Positions 1 through 7,773 of a DNA stretch of 64,000 nucleotides are shown one piece after another. The translations under genes were made by a program, and so were the position numbers. How positions within the stretch are numbered: the stretch's first letter is position 1; each line of letters starts with the position of its first letter. Source of the stretch: Paraburkholderia xenovorans LB400 (lineage in GTDB: Bacteria > Pseudomonadota > Gammaproteobacteria > Burkholderiales > Burkholderiaceae); the NCBI RefSeq assembly GCF_000013645.1, contig NC_007952.1, positions 124,001 to 188,000 on the forward strand. The letters are read 5' to 3'. Below the pieces are notes generated by a model, which saw nothing but the letters and a program-made list of their open reading frames with translations, did no database searches and was not told where the DNA came from.

Positions 1-210
1 GGGCGTACCCACGGGAACGTCCTGTGCGGGCACGACGACTGTCACGCCCGCGCGCACGCGATGCGCGTCCATGTCCGCCTTGAGTTTCTTCTCGCGGTCG
101 TTGAGGTATTTGTACAGGAGGAATGTCAGGCCGCCTGCAACCAGTACGGCGAGGAACAGCAGTACCCATGAATTCGCGAGGAGCGAGCGGAATTTTATTT
201 TCTTAAGCAT
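1..210 (-). CDS. cpaB: Flp pilus assembly protein CpaB (3' part outside window)
   Basis: Only the first 70 codons are in the window, reading leftward from an ATG at 208-210. The protein opens with a basic stretch (MLKKIKFRSLL), one membrane segment at about residues 14-33, a charged region (NDREKKLKADM), and then a beta-rich start containing VVVPAQDVPVGTP. This is the usual opening of CpaB/RcpC, the inner-membrane-anchored periplasmic protein that works with the Tad secretin, where the VPVGT-like SAF domain follows the anchor. It is the last visible gene of the leftward Tad block. The identification rests on a short fragment and on the neighbouring pilin, TadE and TadG genes. Confidence 0.8.
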   Translation of the reverse strand, partial: MLKKIKFRSLLANSWVLLFLAVLVAGGLTFLLYKYLNDREKKLKADMDAHRVRAGVTVVVPAQDVPVGTP

Positions 211-230
211 GACTGATCGACCGTTGCGGG

Positions 231-437
231 TCAGGGAAGCGAAAGGGTGAAGCTATAGGCGCTGAAGAACGACTTGAAGCTCGAGAGGAGAGCGGCGACC
301 GGCGCTATGGCGTTGCTGTCCGCCACCACCAGCGCGCCGACGAGAACGGTCGTGACCACGAGATACTCCGCATAGGCCTGGCCGCGCTGCCGGCTGCGTC
401 GCGTCGCAAAGGAAGAAACAAGTTCTGCTTTTGACAT
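231..437 (-). CDS. Small Flp-like/TadE-like prepilin
   Basis: A 68-residue protein starting at an ATG one base downstream of the preceding gene's stop, so translation is probably coupled. After a basic leader there is RRSRQRGQAYAEYLVV, followed by a hydrophobic helix. Gly, then Glu-Tyr five to six residues later at the edge of the hydrophobic stretch, is the processing signature of Flp-type prepilins cleaved by a TadV/CpaA peptidase. The C-terminus (SSFKSFFSAYSFTLSLP) is short and apolar. It differs from the main pilin at 3591-3872 and may be a minor pilin or pseudopilin. The prepilin class is well supported; the specific role is inferred. Confidence 0.65.
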   Translation of the reverse strand: MSKAELVSSFATRRSRQRGQAYAEYLVVTTVLVGALVVADSNAIAPVAALLSSFKSFFSAYSFTLSLP

Positions 438-438
438 T

Positions 439-1155
439 TCAACGGTTCCTGATTGCATTGACGACTGCGGCCGTTCTGCCGCCGTGATCCGAAAAACTGA
501 CATCCACACTGTCCGCGCCGTGTTGCATGGCGAATGCAGTGCCTTGCGCGGCGCGGTTGCCGGTGGACTGATAATCCGGTTGGCGGCCGACGTTCACCCA
601 ACCTTGCGCGGCGAGACTGTTGCGATATCGCTGTGCATTCCATTGCGGATTTCCCGGCATATCGAGGAGCCAGGTGCGGCCCGTCTGGCCGGGATCGTGG
701 CTTTCGACGTCCGAGAGGATCGCGCTTTCTTCTGGCAGCGGAACGGCGGAATCGGGAATCCGGTGGTCCGCCTGATCGCTGCCGAGGCGCACCACGCTCA
801 TGAGCCCACGAGTGTGATCGCCCTCGGGTTGAGGCGGGATACTGAGTATGTACAGGCAGTGATCGTCCAGCGCGCTGAGCAGTAGTCCGGAGGAATTGGT
901 GCGGCCTTTCGCCGGCACGTCTTCGCGAATCCAGAAATCACGAAACGCCCTGGATACGTCTTCAGTCGTTCCGGAGAACTGCATGCCCACCACCGACGTG
1001 GGCACGCCGTTCACGATCATGTCGCGCCCGATAGCCTGGACGCTTTGTGGCTGCACGGGTGTTTTGTTGCACGCATTGGCTGCCACCGCGTTGCCGGTGA
1101 AAAGCAACGCGCTGCCGAGGCATGCGCCACGCGCCAGGTGATAGGCATATTTCAT
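439..1155 (-). CDS. Secreted protein of unknown function in the Tad locus
   Basis: A 238-residue protein starting at ATG 1153-1155, overlapping the stop of the upstream TadE-like gene by 4 bases. Residues 1-27 look like a signal peptide ending near NAVAANA. The rest is soluble, with paired cysteines in the mature part (ANACNKT early, DDHCLYIL midway), and no family I recognise. Position and translational coupling between tadE-like and pilin-like genes suggest a periplasmic or pilus-associated accessory factor. That role is inference from context only. Confidence 0.55.
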   Translation of the reverse strand: MKYAYHLARGACLGSALLFTGNAVAANACNKTPVQPQSVQAIGRDMIVNGVPTSVVGMQFSGTTEDVSRAFRDFWIREDVPAKGRTNSSGLLLSALDDHCLYILSIPPQPEGDHTRGLMSVVRLGSDQADHRIPDSAVPLPEESAILSDVESHDPGQTGRTWLLDMPGNPQWNAQRYRNSLAAQGWVNVGRQPDYQSTGNRAAQGTAFAMQHGADSVDVSFSDHGGRTAAVVNAIRNR

Positions 1156-2036
1156 TGTTTCAGACGGTTTGCGGGTACGACGTCTTGCTGAACGCGGCCA
1201 AACTGCAACGACGTGATCTCCGGCGCGTACTTCTGCAAGCCTTGATAGCCGCCTGGCGGAACGAGCACGGCATTGGCGGCCGGCACCGCCTGGCTGAACA
1301 GAGCCTTGTTGCTGGCGGAGCCGTCCGGCATCCAGCTGTTGGTCATCAGCACATTGGTGTCCGAGAACGCGAGGCCGCTGAACGCAGGAAGAGCGGCGTC
1401 TTTCGGCCAGAATCGCTTGAGCACGTCGCTGTTCCCGCCGACTGACAGGCTGAGCGTGCCGGATCGCATCGTGCTCGTCGGCAAACTCAGGTGGGCGAGA
1501 TACTGGCCACCGGTTGCAGTGGGTACGGCCCACTGGGAGAGGGCAGTGCCGTTCAGGCTGCTGGCGGGATCGGCGGCCACGCCCGTGCTGACCGCGATAT
1601 CGGACGACGAGGCGAGCAAGGGATTGCCACCATAGTCGCGCCACATGGCCGGCTGGGAGGCGGGCAGTTCATTCTGTTTGAGATCGGTGCCTGAAATCGG
1701 CGAACCGTCGTTTGCCATCAGGCGCTGCATCACTTCGCGCTTGAGTTCGGTATCGAGCTTGCTCGCCGAGAGTGCGGCGCCGCCATATGTGCCCGACCAG
1801 CCCTCCGTGGTGCCCGGATCACTGGCGAGATTTTTCGTGGCGTCGCCGTCCGACCACACCGTGCGTTCCCATGCGAGGTAACGCGAGGCCATCAGCGTTC
1901 GGTGACGGATGTCGTTGAACTTGCCGAGCATGGCGATGGCGAGCAACAGCACGCTCATGACCAGGGTCATGGAAACGAGGAACTCCACCATAGCCTGACC
2001 GGACTGCCCGCTGTTTCTCATGTCGATTCGCTTCAT
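1152..2036 (-). CDS. TadE-like pilus assembly protein
   Basis: A 294-residue protein from the ATG at 2034-2036. The N-terminus SGQSGQAMVEFLVSMTLVMS is the TadE-type prepilin-like signature, with Gly-Gln-(A/S)-x-x-E-F just before a single hydrophobic helix at about residues 15-40. The remaining 250 residues are predicted extracytoplasmic and rich in Ser, Thr and Gly. TadE pseudopilins are needed for Flp pilus biogenesis. The start overlaps the stop of the TadG-like gene by 4 bases, and its own stop overlaps the next start by 4, so this is a tightly coupled operon. Confidence 0.75.
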   Translation of the reverse strand: MKRIDMRNSGQSGQAMVEFLVSMTLVMSVLLLAIAMLGKFNDIRHRTLMASRYLAWERTVWSDGDATKNLASDPGTTEGWSGTYGGAALSASKLDTELKREVMQRLMANDGSPISGTDLKQNELPASQPAMWRDYGGNPLLASSSDIAVSTGVAADPASSLNGTALSQWAVPTATGGQYLAHLSLPTSTMRSGTLSLSVGGNSDVLKRFWPKDAALPAFSGLAFSDTNVLMTNSWMPDGSASNKALFSQAVPAANAVLVPPGGYQGLQKYAPEITSLQFGRVQQDVVPANRLKQ

Positions 2037-3565
2037 GGTTTCTGCACCTGCGTTGCTGCGGACATCTGGCTTGCTTGTGCGGCAGCGCGCTCTTCGTCGC
2101 TGACCGGTGCAAGTCTCGCTTGCCAGTAGGGGCTGAAGAGGCTCGGATACTCGGTGGCGTGATCCGCGCGCGCCCATTGGCTGCCGTTCAGCAAGCCGCC
2201 CATGATCGAGCCGCCAATGGAGGTCTCGTCTGGCCGCACAAAATAGGCATTGGCGCTGGAGAGCGCGCGCATTGCCCCGCCTGCCGCATTGTCGGCAACC
2301 GCCATTCGCCCGCCGCCCTGCAGGCCTATGGTCTTCACCAGCGTGTCGCTATTGCGCGTGACTTCGATGGTGATGCGTGGCGCCTCGCTGCCAGGGCGGG
2401 CGCCGTTGACTTCCTGATAGGGCAGCAAGCCGCCGTTAGCCGGGTCGAGCGAGGGGCCGGGGCCCACGGAGAACTGGTGGGCCATCGCTTCGGGCACTTG
2501 CCATCCCGGTGTCAGGCTGCCCTGGTAACCGAAGTTGAAGTAGCCGCCGTAGCCTTGCCAGTCCTGCCACGCGGCGAAGGGCGGATTCGTCATGAAACTG
2601 GTGATGTTGCCGTTGGCGCTACCGCCGGAACCGGCTACGTCGCCGAATGTTTCGAGACAACTCACGTTCAGTTGCGCAGTGCTCGCGTCGATGGATTGCC
2701 AGCCGGACTTGTCGCTGCGTAATTGGGTACCGCCGGCATGCGTGACGTTCACGGTAAACGTGCTATTCGCGCCGCCGCAGATGCGGATGGCCGTGTCGGT
2801 CAATTGCTGGAAGTTGGGCGCGACGCTGCGATTCGAATTGCGGTTCTTGACGAAGCCGTCCAGCGTGCCTGGGGCCGTCACCACATCGGCGAATTCATCC
2901 GCTCCGAGCGTGCCCGCGGGAATGACCGTGGCCGTGTAGGAGGTCCACGCCGCGAGCTGCGCCGCGTTGCGCGAGCCGGTGAAATATCCGCTTGTGACGT
3001 GCGTGTCGGGCTGATTGAGTTGCGCGACCGTATCCGCGGTGTCAGGGACCGTGGTGATCACCGCCGCATGGTAGTTCGCCTGCGCGACGCTCAATGCACG
3101 GTTGAGCGAGCCAATGTTTCTCGCCACGGTTGGCAGCAGTGCGTCCAGCGCTGCGCGCACCGGCGCGATGTCGTTTTTGCCGAGCTGTTTAGGCGTGCTC
3201 CATTGAGCCGGGTGATCCGCCAGTGAATCGACCGCTTCGTCGAGTTCCGATAGCGAGTAAGTGGCGTCGAGCTCGTCGATCCACGACTTCAGTGCGACCA
3301 CCTGCGCGGCGGTGACCTGATTGGCGATCATGGCGCGGTTGGTGTACGCGGAGAAGTTGTAGTCGCGTGCCTGCAGGACGGCGGCGCTATAGGCGGCGGC
3401 GTCGGCAGTGTTCTGAAGTTTGATTTTGGCACTCGTCATCTGGAACGAGTTGAATGCCACATACAGACCGATACAGCCGGCCAGAAGAAAAATCAGTGCA
3501 GGGACCAGCGCCTGCCCGCTAGCGCCGGCGACCCTGACCCTGCCCTTGCGGGCAGAGCGTTTCAT
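2033..3565 (-). CDS. TadG-like Flp pilus assembly protein
   Basis: A 510-residue protein with a basic N-terminus, then GQALVPALIFLLAGCIGLYV as a single membrane helix at about residues 18-40. This is followed by the region typical of Tad/TadG N-terminal domains, where KIKLQNTADAAAYSAA marks the newly exposed periplasmic side. The rest is a large extracytoplasmic domain. TadG family proteins anchor or control Flp pili at the cell surface. The gene lies 25 bp downstream of the flp pilin and overlaps the next gene by 4 bp. The family assignment rests on the N-terminal signature; the C-terminal part is not diagnostic. Confidence 0.75.
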   Translation of the reverse strand: MKRSARKGRVRVAGASGQALVPALIFLLAGCIGLYVAFNSFQMTSAKIKLQNTADAAAYSAAVLQARDYNFSAYTNRAMIANQVTAAQVVALKSWIDELDATYSLSELDEAVDSLADHPAQWSTPKQLGKNDIAPVRAALDALLPTVARNIGSLNRALSVAQANYHAAVITTVPDTADTVAQLNQPDTHVTSGYFTGSRNAAQLAAWTSYTATVIPAGTLGADEFADVVTAPGTLDGFVKNRNSNRSVAPNFQQLTDTAIRICGGANSTFTVNVTHAGGTQLRSDKSGWQSIDASTAQLNVSCLETFGDVAGSGGSANGNITSFMTNPPFAAWQDWQGYGGYFNFGYQGSLTPGWQVPEAMAHQFSVGPGPSLDPANGGLLPYQEVNGARPGSEAPRITIEVTRNSDTLVKTIGLQGGGRMAVADNAAGGAMRALSSANAYFVRPDETSIGGSIMGGLLNGSQWARADHATEYPSLFSPYWQARLAPVSDEERAAAQASQMSAATQVQKP

Positions 3566-3590
3566 TATGGATATCGCTAATCTGAAGAGA

Positions 3591-3872
3591 TTAGTTGCCC
3601 GTGTTGTTGCTGTCGTTATACGTACCCATGTTCTTCGTGTGGTTGGCGTTGCTCGTTGCCGTGTTCGCGTTGGTCTGCGCCGTCGAGATATTGCTCTTGG
3701 CGTCCTGACCGGACATTTCGATCGCGAGGCCGGAGGTCTGGTTACGCAGCGTCTGGCCGAACAGCGAATACACGCCGATTGCCGACACGGCGATCAGGGC
3801 GACGATGATGATGTATTCGGTCATGCCTTGACCGAGTTGCTTATTTTTGCGACGGATTTGAGAAATTTTCAT
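3591..3872 (-). CDS. flp: Flp-type major pilin
   Basis: A 93-residue protein with a short basic leader (MKISQIRRKNKQLG), then QGMTEYIIIVALIAV. Gly before Q and Glu-Tyr at positions 5-6 of the mature protein are the class IVb Flp prepilin signature. A hydrophobic helix spans about residues 19-38. The C-terminus is unusually polar and Asn/Thr-rich (repeated NANTATSNAN-like blocks). It is the first gene of the leftward Tad operon, with an AGAG-type ribosome site just upstream. It probably forms the bulk of the adhesive pilus fibre. Confidence 0.9.
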   Translation of the reverse strand: MKISQIRRKNKQLGQGMTEYIIIVALIAVSAIGVYSLFGQTLRNQTSGLAIEMSGQDAKSNISTAQTNANTATSNANHTKNMGTYNDSNNTGN

Positions 3873-4319
3873 AGTCTCTTACTTGAAAAAAGGTTAAGTG
3901 GACGATCTGGTAGTGCCTGGACACGACTTTGCGACCTCTCGTGTCTTGAACAGAAATAAAAAACGCAACCCACCGTTCAAAACCCACGGGCAATGGTGTC
4001 GGGCGGAGTATAAGAATCTGTTGACTTCTTAGGGTTGCGAAGTTTATGAGGATCAACGGCGCAATTCCGCATGCGACGCCGCGTATCGGGAGGTGGGTTT
4101 GAACCCGCATATCGGGTCGGGTTTCTGCGCGTATGCAAATGCAGGCCTCTATAGCTGCCTTTCTGTCGCGGCGGCGCCACAGAAGTACCGGCAGATGGCT
4201 CGGTGTTCAGGCAGCGGAGCTAGCGCAGATTCAAGCTGGCTGCGGCACCTGGATGGGCTATGACTTATCTTGCGTTAATTCGGAAAATTCCTACCTGCAT
4301 TTCGCGTGCTCTGATTTTT
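3873..4319. other. Intergenic region between flp and the insertion element
   Basis: About 450 bases with no convincing gene in either strand. It should hold the leftward flp promoter and, originally, the rightward promoter of the large adhesin gene, because before the element inserted these two genes were divergent neighbours. I could not find a clear sigma-70 or sigma-54 promoter. A GGGTTTGAACCC motif near 4094 resembles a tRNA T-loop, but the flanking arms do not pair. Confidence 0.5.
4312..4319. repeat. 8-bp target site duplication, left copy
   Basis: TGATTTTT lies immediately outside the left inverted repeat and is repeated exactly at 7692-7699 outside the right end. An 8-bp AT-rich duplication is characteristic of ISL3-family insertion. 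The perfect match indicates that the two ends belong to one insertion event and that it is not ancient. Confidence 0.95.
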
Positions 4320-4343
4320 GGGTAAGCGGATTAAATGGTTGAT
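4320..4343 (+). repeat. Left terminal inverted repeat of the ISL3 element
   Basis: 24 bases starting GGGTAAGCGGATT. It pairs with the right end at 7668-7691, with mismatches at a few positions (AAGC versus TACG, and ATTAAAT versus ATTTAAT). Confidence 0.92.
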
Positions 4344-4406
4344 CTTACCTTTGCATGAGAGTGAGACAGACCGGCATCTCATCGGATTATCTGGTTGATG
4401 CTTCAC

Positions 4407-4814
4407 CTACTGCTGGTGCATGTTTCCTTCGCTAATTCCAGCAAGAACCCCACACGCCTCAACTTCCCGGTCATCGTTGCAACTCGCTCTCAGTGAAACG
4501 AGTTGTTTCTCAAGCGCTTGCAGAGCGGTTATCTGCGACCGCACATGAGAGATGTGATCATCGAGCAAGGCGTTGACGGCGGCACAAGGCTGATGAGGGT
4601 CGTCCTGATAGCTCTGTAGTTCGTGAATCTCAGCCAGTGACAGGCCCAGGATTCTGCAGCGACGGATGAAGGCCAGCCCCTCACCATGCTTCTCGGTATA
4701 GACACGGTAACCGTTGTCCTGCCGATCAGGCGGCGGCAACAAGCCCTGCTGTTCATAGAAGCGGATCGTCTGTGTTTCGACCCCTACCAACTGCGCCAAC
4801 TGACCAATGCGCAT
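4407..4814 (-). CDS. MerR-family metal-responsive regulator (CadR/PbrR-like)
   Basis: A 135-residue protein. The ATG at 4812-4814 gives the canonical opening MRIGQLAQLVGV; an upstream in-frame ATG would add five residues. Residues 3-70 form the winged-helix domain (TQTIRFYEQQGLL). A dimerisation helix follows, then a metal loop with Cys in QPCAAVN, SCNDDRE and EACGVL. Three cysteines spaced this way are typical of Cd/Pb/Zn sensors of the CadR/PbrR group. It is divergent from the efflux gene across a MerR-type promoter at 4846-4876, so it probably represses and activates that promoter by metal. Confidence 0.88.
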   Translation of the reverse strand: MRIGQLAQLVGVETQTIRFYEQQGLLPPPDRQDNGYRVYTEKHGEGLAFIRRCRILGLSLAEIHELQSYQDDPHQPCAAVNALLDDHISHVRSQITALQALEKQLVSLRASCNDDREVEACGVLAGISEGNMHQQ

Positions 4815-4845
4815 CAGCCTCCTCCCCAACGGATTCTTTACTCTA

Positions 4846-4876
4846 TTGACCTTATAGTAGCTTTATAGTTTTAAAT
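4846..4876 (+). promoter_or_regulatory. MerR-type promoter/operator of the efflux gene
   Basis: TTGACC (4846-4851) and TTAAAT (4871-4876) are separated by 19 bases, the over-long spacer that MerR-family activators correct by DNA distortion. The spacer carries an imperfect dyad, ACCTTATA-gtagct-TTATAGTTT. The arrangement closely resembles pbr/cad promoters. It sits in the divergent gap between the regulator and the efflux gene. Confidence 0.82.
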
Positions 4877-4909
4877 GGTACCACAACATTGTTCAAGTGG
4901 AGTCGTATC

Positions 4910-5806
4910 ATGAGCAAATCCTGTGGTGGCGCCTGTGGCGGTGATGCAACGTCCGCAGCGGATACCGATATACAGGCCTCCTCCGAGGCGCCAGGGAGAT
5001 GGGTCAGTGTTTATGCCGTGCCGAAGATGGACTGTCCATCAGAAGAACGAATGATTCGCCTAGCCCTGAACGGCTTTGAGGAGATTCGGGCGCTGTCCTT
5101 CGACTTGTCGAACCGCCGGCTGAAGGTCGTGCATGACGGCGAGGTCGAGCCCGTCACCTCGAAACTGAAGACCTTGGGGCTAGGCGCCTCGCTTCAGGAA
5201 ACCGTCGCTGCAAATCCGGAGACCATCAAGGCCGCCGAGTTTTCGGCAGCTTCTGCTAAGCAAGAATCCGGGACCCTGCGCTGGTTGCTCGGCATCAATG
5301 CACTTCTGTTCGTGGTGGAAATGACTGCCGGTCTGATCGCCCAGTCCACCGGCCTGATTGGAGAATCCCTGGACAATTTTGCCGATGCGGCGGTGTACGG
5401 GCTTGCCCTTTATGCGGTTGGACATAGCGTGAAAATGCAGGTACGTGCCGCGCATCTTGCTGGTGTACTGCAACTGATCTTGGCTGTGGGCGTGCTCGTA
5501 GAGGTGGTGAGACGCTTTGTATTCGGTAGTGAGCCTGAATCGCTGGTGATGATGGCTATCGCATTCGTCGCATTGATTGCCAATACCAGTTGTCTGCTGC
5601 TCATATCCAAACATCGGGAAGGCGGGGCGCACATGAAGGCAAGCTGGATATTCTCGGCCAACGACGTGGTGATCAACCTGGGGGTCATCACCGCCGGCGC
5701 CCTGGTCGCGTGGACCGGTTCCAATTATCCGGATCTGATTATCGGCACCATCGCGGGGGGCATTGTACTTAACGGTGCCAGACGCATTTTGGCGTTGAAG
5801 GGTTAA
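4910..5806 (+). CDS. Cation-efflux (CDF/CzcD-like) protein with N-terminal metal-binding region
   Basis: A 298-residue protein. The ATG at 4910 is preferred over one at 4889 because it follows a GTGGAG ribosome site and starts with the Cys-rich MSKSCGGACGGD. Residues 32-95 form a degenerate heavy-metal-associated domain (PKMDCPSEERM, one Cys instead of two). The rest is a six-helix CDF transporter with the usual acidic, Asp-containing motifs (GESLDNFADAAVYGLAL and FSANDVVINLG). It would export divalent metals such as Zn or Cd from the cytoplasm. It is the middle passenger of the insertion element and lies 3 bases from lspA. Confidence 0.85.
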   Translation: MSKSCGGACGGDATSAADTDIQASSEAPGRWVSVYAVPKMDCPSEERMIRLALNGFEEIRALSFDLSNRRLKVVHDGEVEPVTSKLKTLGLGASLQETVAANPETIKAAEFSAASAKQESGTLRWLLGINALLFVVEMTAGLIAQSTGLIGESLDNFADAAVYGLALYAVGHSVKMQVRAAHLAGVLQLILAVGVLVEVVRRFVFGSEPESLVMMAIAFVALIANTSCLLLISKHREGGAHMKASWIFSANDVVINLGVITAGALVAWTGSNYPDLIIGTIAGGIVLNGARRILALKG

Positions 5807-5809
5807 ATA

Positions 5810-6322
5810 ATGCTCATTATTGGCAAAAAGCTCTCGCCGTATGCCCTATTGTCCATATCGGGCCTGCTGGCAGCGTCTGATCAGGCTGTAAAGTGGCTGG
5901 TGCAGCAATCAATGGCCTATGGCGAGTATGTTTCGGTGACCCCGTTCTTTAACTGGGTGCACCTATGGAACACCGGTGCCGCATTCAGTCTTTTTGCGAA
6001 TGGTGGAGGCTGGCAGCGCTACTTTTTTATCGGAATCGCGGTAGTGGTCTCGATTTTTCTGATCAAGCTGATCCTTGAAAATCGTCATAAAGGAGAAGCC
6101 ATCGCTTACAGTCTTATCCTCGGTGGCGCCATGGGCAACCTGATTGACCGGGTCTTTCGCGGCTATGTTGTGGATTCCTTTGATTTCTATTGGCGAGACT
6201 GGCATTGGCCGGCCTTCAACCTGGCTGATATTGCAATTGTCCTCGGTGCCTTACTTTTCGTTTCCAGCAGCTTGTTGGGTAAAAAAGCAAACACCAATGC
6301 CGAGCCGGATGGATCTGACTGA
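5810..6322 (+). CDS. lspA: Lipoprotein signal peptidase (signal peptidase II), element-borne
   Basis: A 170-residue integral membrane aspartyl peptidase that removes signal peptides from diacylglyceryl-modified prolipoproteins. Family motifs are present: SDQAVKWLV near the N-terminus, NTGAAFSL, GGAMGNLIDRV with one catalytic Asp, and FNLADIAIVLG with the second. Four membrane helices are evident and the length is normal. It starts 3 bases after the efflux gene and ends 21 bases before the transposase, so it is part of the mobile passenger block, not the chromosomal housekeeping copy. Why lspA travels with metal efflux genes is not established. Confidence 0.92.
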   Translation: MLIIGKKLSPYALLSISGLLAASDQAVKWLVQQSMAYGEYVSVTPFFNWVHLWNTGAAFSLFANGGGWQRYFFIGIAVVVSIFLIKLILENRHKGEAIAYSLILGGAMGNLIDRVFRGYVVDSFDFYWRDWHWPAFNLADIAIVLGALLFVSSSLLGKKANTNAEPDGSD

Positions 6323-6343
6323 CACCTACGCCTATACAACACC

Positions 6344-7633
6344 ATGACCGAACTTCCCGACAACATCCTTCACCTGCCGCAATACCAAGTACTGGGCTGC
6401 AAATCAACCGACGACGAAATGCACTTCCAGGTGGACGTGCCCGATCCCATCGCCTGCGAGGAATGCGGCGTGCAGGGTGAGTTCGTACGGTTCGGCAAGC
6501 GTGACGTTCCCTATCGTGATCTGCCCATCCACGGCAAGCGGGTCACTCTCTGGGTGGTCCGCCGCCGATACACCTGCCGGGCCTGCAAGACAACATTCAG
6601 GCCCCAGCTACCGGAGATGGTGGACGGATTCCGTATGACACTGCGGCTGCATGAGTACGTGGAGAAGGAATCCTTCAACCACCCCTACACCTTTGTGGCG
6701 GCACAGACCGGCCTGGACGAGAAGACGGTGCGCGACATCTTCAACGCCCGCGCCGAGTTCCTGGGGCGCTGGCACCGCTTCGAGACGCCCCGCATCCTGG
6801 GCATTGACGAGCTATACCTGAACAAGCGCTACCGCTGCATTCTGACCAACATTGAGGAGCGAACCCTGCTCGACCTGCTGGCCACCCGCCGCCAGGACGT
6901 GGTGACCAACTACCTGATGAAGCTGAAAGACCGGCAGAAGGTCGAGATCGTCAGCATGGACATGTGGAACCCCTACCGGGCAGCGGTCAAGGCTGTGCTG
7001 CCCCAGGCCCGTATCGTGGTCGATAAGTTCCATGTGGTGCGCATGGCCAACGATGCCCTAGAGAGAGTGCGCAAGGGCCTCAGAAAGGAGCTGAAACCGT
7101 CCCAGAGCCGGACTCTCAAGGGAGACCGGAAAATCCTGCTGAAACGCGCTCACGAAGTCTCAGACCGGGAGCGCCTCATCATGGAGACCTGGACAGGCGC
7201 GTTCCCGCAACTGCTGGCCGCCTACGAGCACAAGGAGCGCTTCTACGGCATCTGGGACGCCACCACACGGCTCCAGGCAGAAGCCGCCCTGGACGAGTGG
7301 ATAGCCACCATCCCGAAGGGCCAAAAGGAAGTCTGGAGCGATCTGGTCAGGGCAGTGGGAAACTGGCGCGAAGAGACCATGACCTACTTCGAGACGGACA
7401 TGCCCGTCACCAACGCTTACACGGAGTCCATCAACCGACTGGCCAAGGACAAGAACCGTGAAGGGCGCGGTTACTCCTTCGAGGTGATGCGGGCACGAAT
7501 GCTCTACACCACGAAGCACAAGAAGAAGGCACCGACTGCGAAGGTCTCTCCTTTCTACAAGAAAACCATCGGTTACGGACTGCCGGACTTCGCAGAGGAA
7601 CTCAACTACGGAGTCGATCTATCAACCATCTGA
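6344..7633 (+). CDS. tnpA: ISL3-family transposase
   Basis: A 429-residue transposase. The N-terminus has a zinc-ribbon-like pair of motifs (CEECGVQG and CRACKTTF, about residues 37-87) and a helix-turn-helix region. A DDE nuclease domain follows, with Asp in ILGIDELYLNK, Asp in SMDMWNPY and VVDKFHVV, and Glu in NAYTESINRLAKDKN. Length and motif order are typical of ISL3. It reads rightward toward the adhesin gene and ends 58 bases before the element's right edge. It appears intact. Confidence 0.93.
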   Translation: MTELPDNILHLPQYQVLGCKSTDDEMHFQVDVPDPIACEECGVQGEFVRFGKRDVPYRDLPIHGKRVTLWVVRRRYTCRACKTTFRPQLPEMVDGFRMTLRLHEYVEKESFNHPYTFVAAQTGLDEKTVRDIFNARAEFLGRWHRFETPRILGIDELYLNKRYRCILTNIEERTLLDLLATRRQDVVTNYLMKLKDRQKVEIVSMDMWNPYRAAVKAVLPQARIVVDKFHVVRMANDALERVRKGLRKELKPSQSRTLKGDRKILLKRAHEVSDRERLIMETWTGAFPQLLAAYEHKERFYGIWDATTRLQAEAALDEWIATIPKGQKEVWSDLVRAVGNWREETMTYFETDMPVTNAYTESINRLAKDKNREGRGYSFEVMRARMLYTTKHKKKAPTAKVSPFYKKTIGYGLPDFAEELNYGVDLSTI

Positions 7634-7648
7634 GGGTGGTATCAGATT

Positions 7649-7670
7649 GATGGGGTGAAGGTGCCCCATC
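7649..7670 (+). terminator. Weak hairpin at the right end of the element
   Basis: GATGGGG and CCCCATC form a 7-bp stem with an 8-base loop. No U-run follows, so termination is doubtful and transposase transcripts may read into the adhesin gene. Confidence 0.35.
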
Positions 7671-7691
7671 AACCATTAAATCCGTATACCC
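7668..7691 (-). repeat. Right terminal inverted repeat of the ISL3 element
   Basis: 24 bases ending in TATACCC, the inverted partner of 4320-4343. It begins 34 bases after the transposase stop codon. Confidence 0.92.
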
Positions 7692-7699
7692 TGATTTTT
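7692..7699. repeat. 8-bp target site duplication, right copy
   Basis: TGATTTTT, an exact copy of 4312-4319, directly abutting the right inverted repeat. The adhesin start codon follows 75 bases later. Confidence 0.95.
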
Positions 7700-7773
7700 A
7701 GGGATAGGGCTGACGGTTAGATTTGCACCGCATGAAAAAGCGGGGCTGGCCCGTTAGTCATATTGGGGAATTT

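Larger units (their letters stand above)
4320..7691 (+). mobile_element. ISPpu12-type ISL3 insertion sequence with passenger genes
   Basis: Complete 3372-bp element bounded by 24-bp imperfect inverted repeats (left begins GGGTAAGCGG, right ends CGTATACCC in the same orientation) and an 8-bp duplication. It carries a leftward merR-type regulator and rightward cation-efflux, lspA and ISL3 transposase genes. From memory, this gene set and a length of about 3.37 kb match ISPpu12, first described on the Pseudomonas putida TOL plasmid pWW0. It is inserted between the Tad locus and the giant adhesin gene. All four genes look intact, so the element is probably functional. Confidence 0.93.

Noticed and set aside
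4080-4125. tRNA-like T-loop motif (GGTTTGAACC) upstream of the insertion element
   Set aside because: The arms around the loop do not pair on either strand and no acceptor, D or anticodon arm is found.
7723-7773. 17-codon upstream extension of the adhesin
   Set aside because: The ESPR signal motif begins at MNKSYISVWN (7774), which has a ribosome site; the extension lies in the leader next to the insertion.
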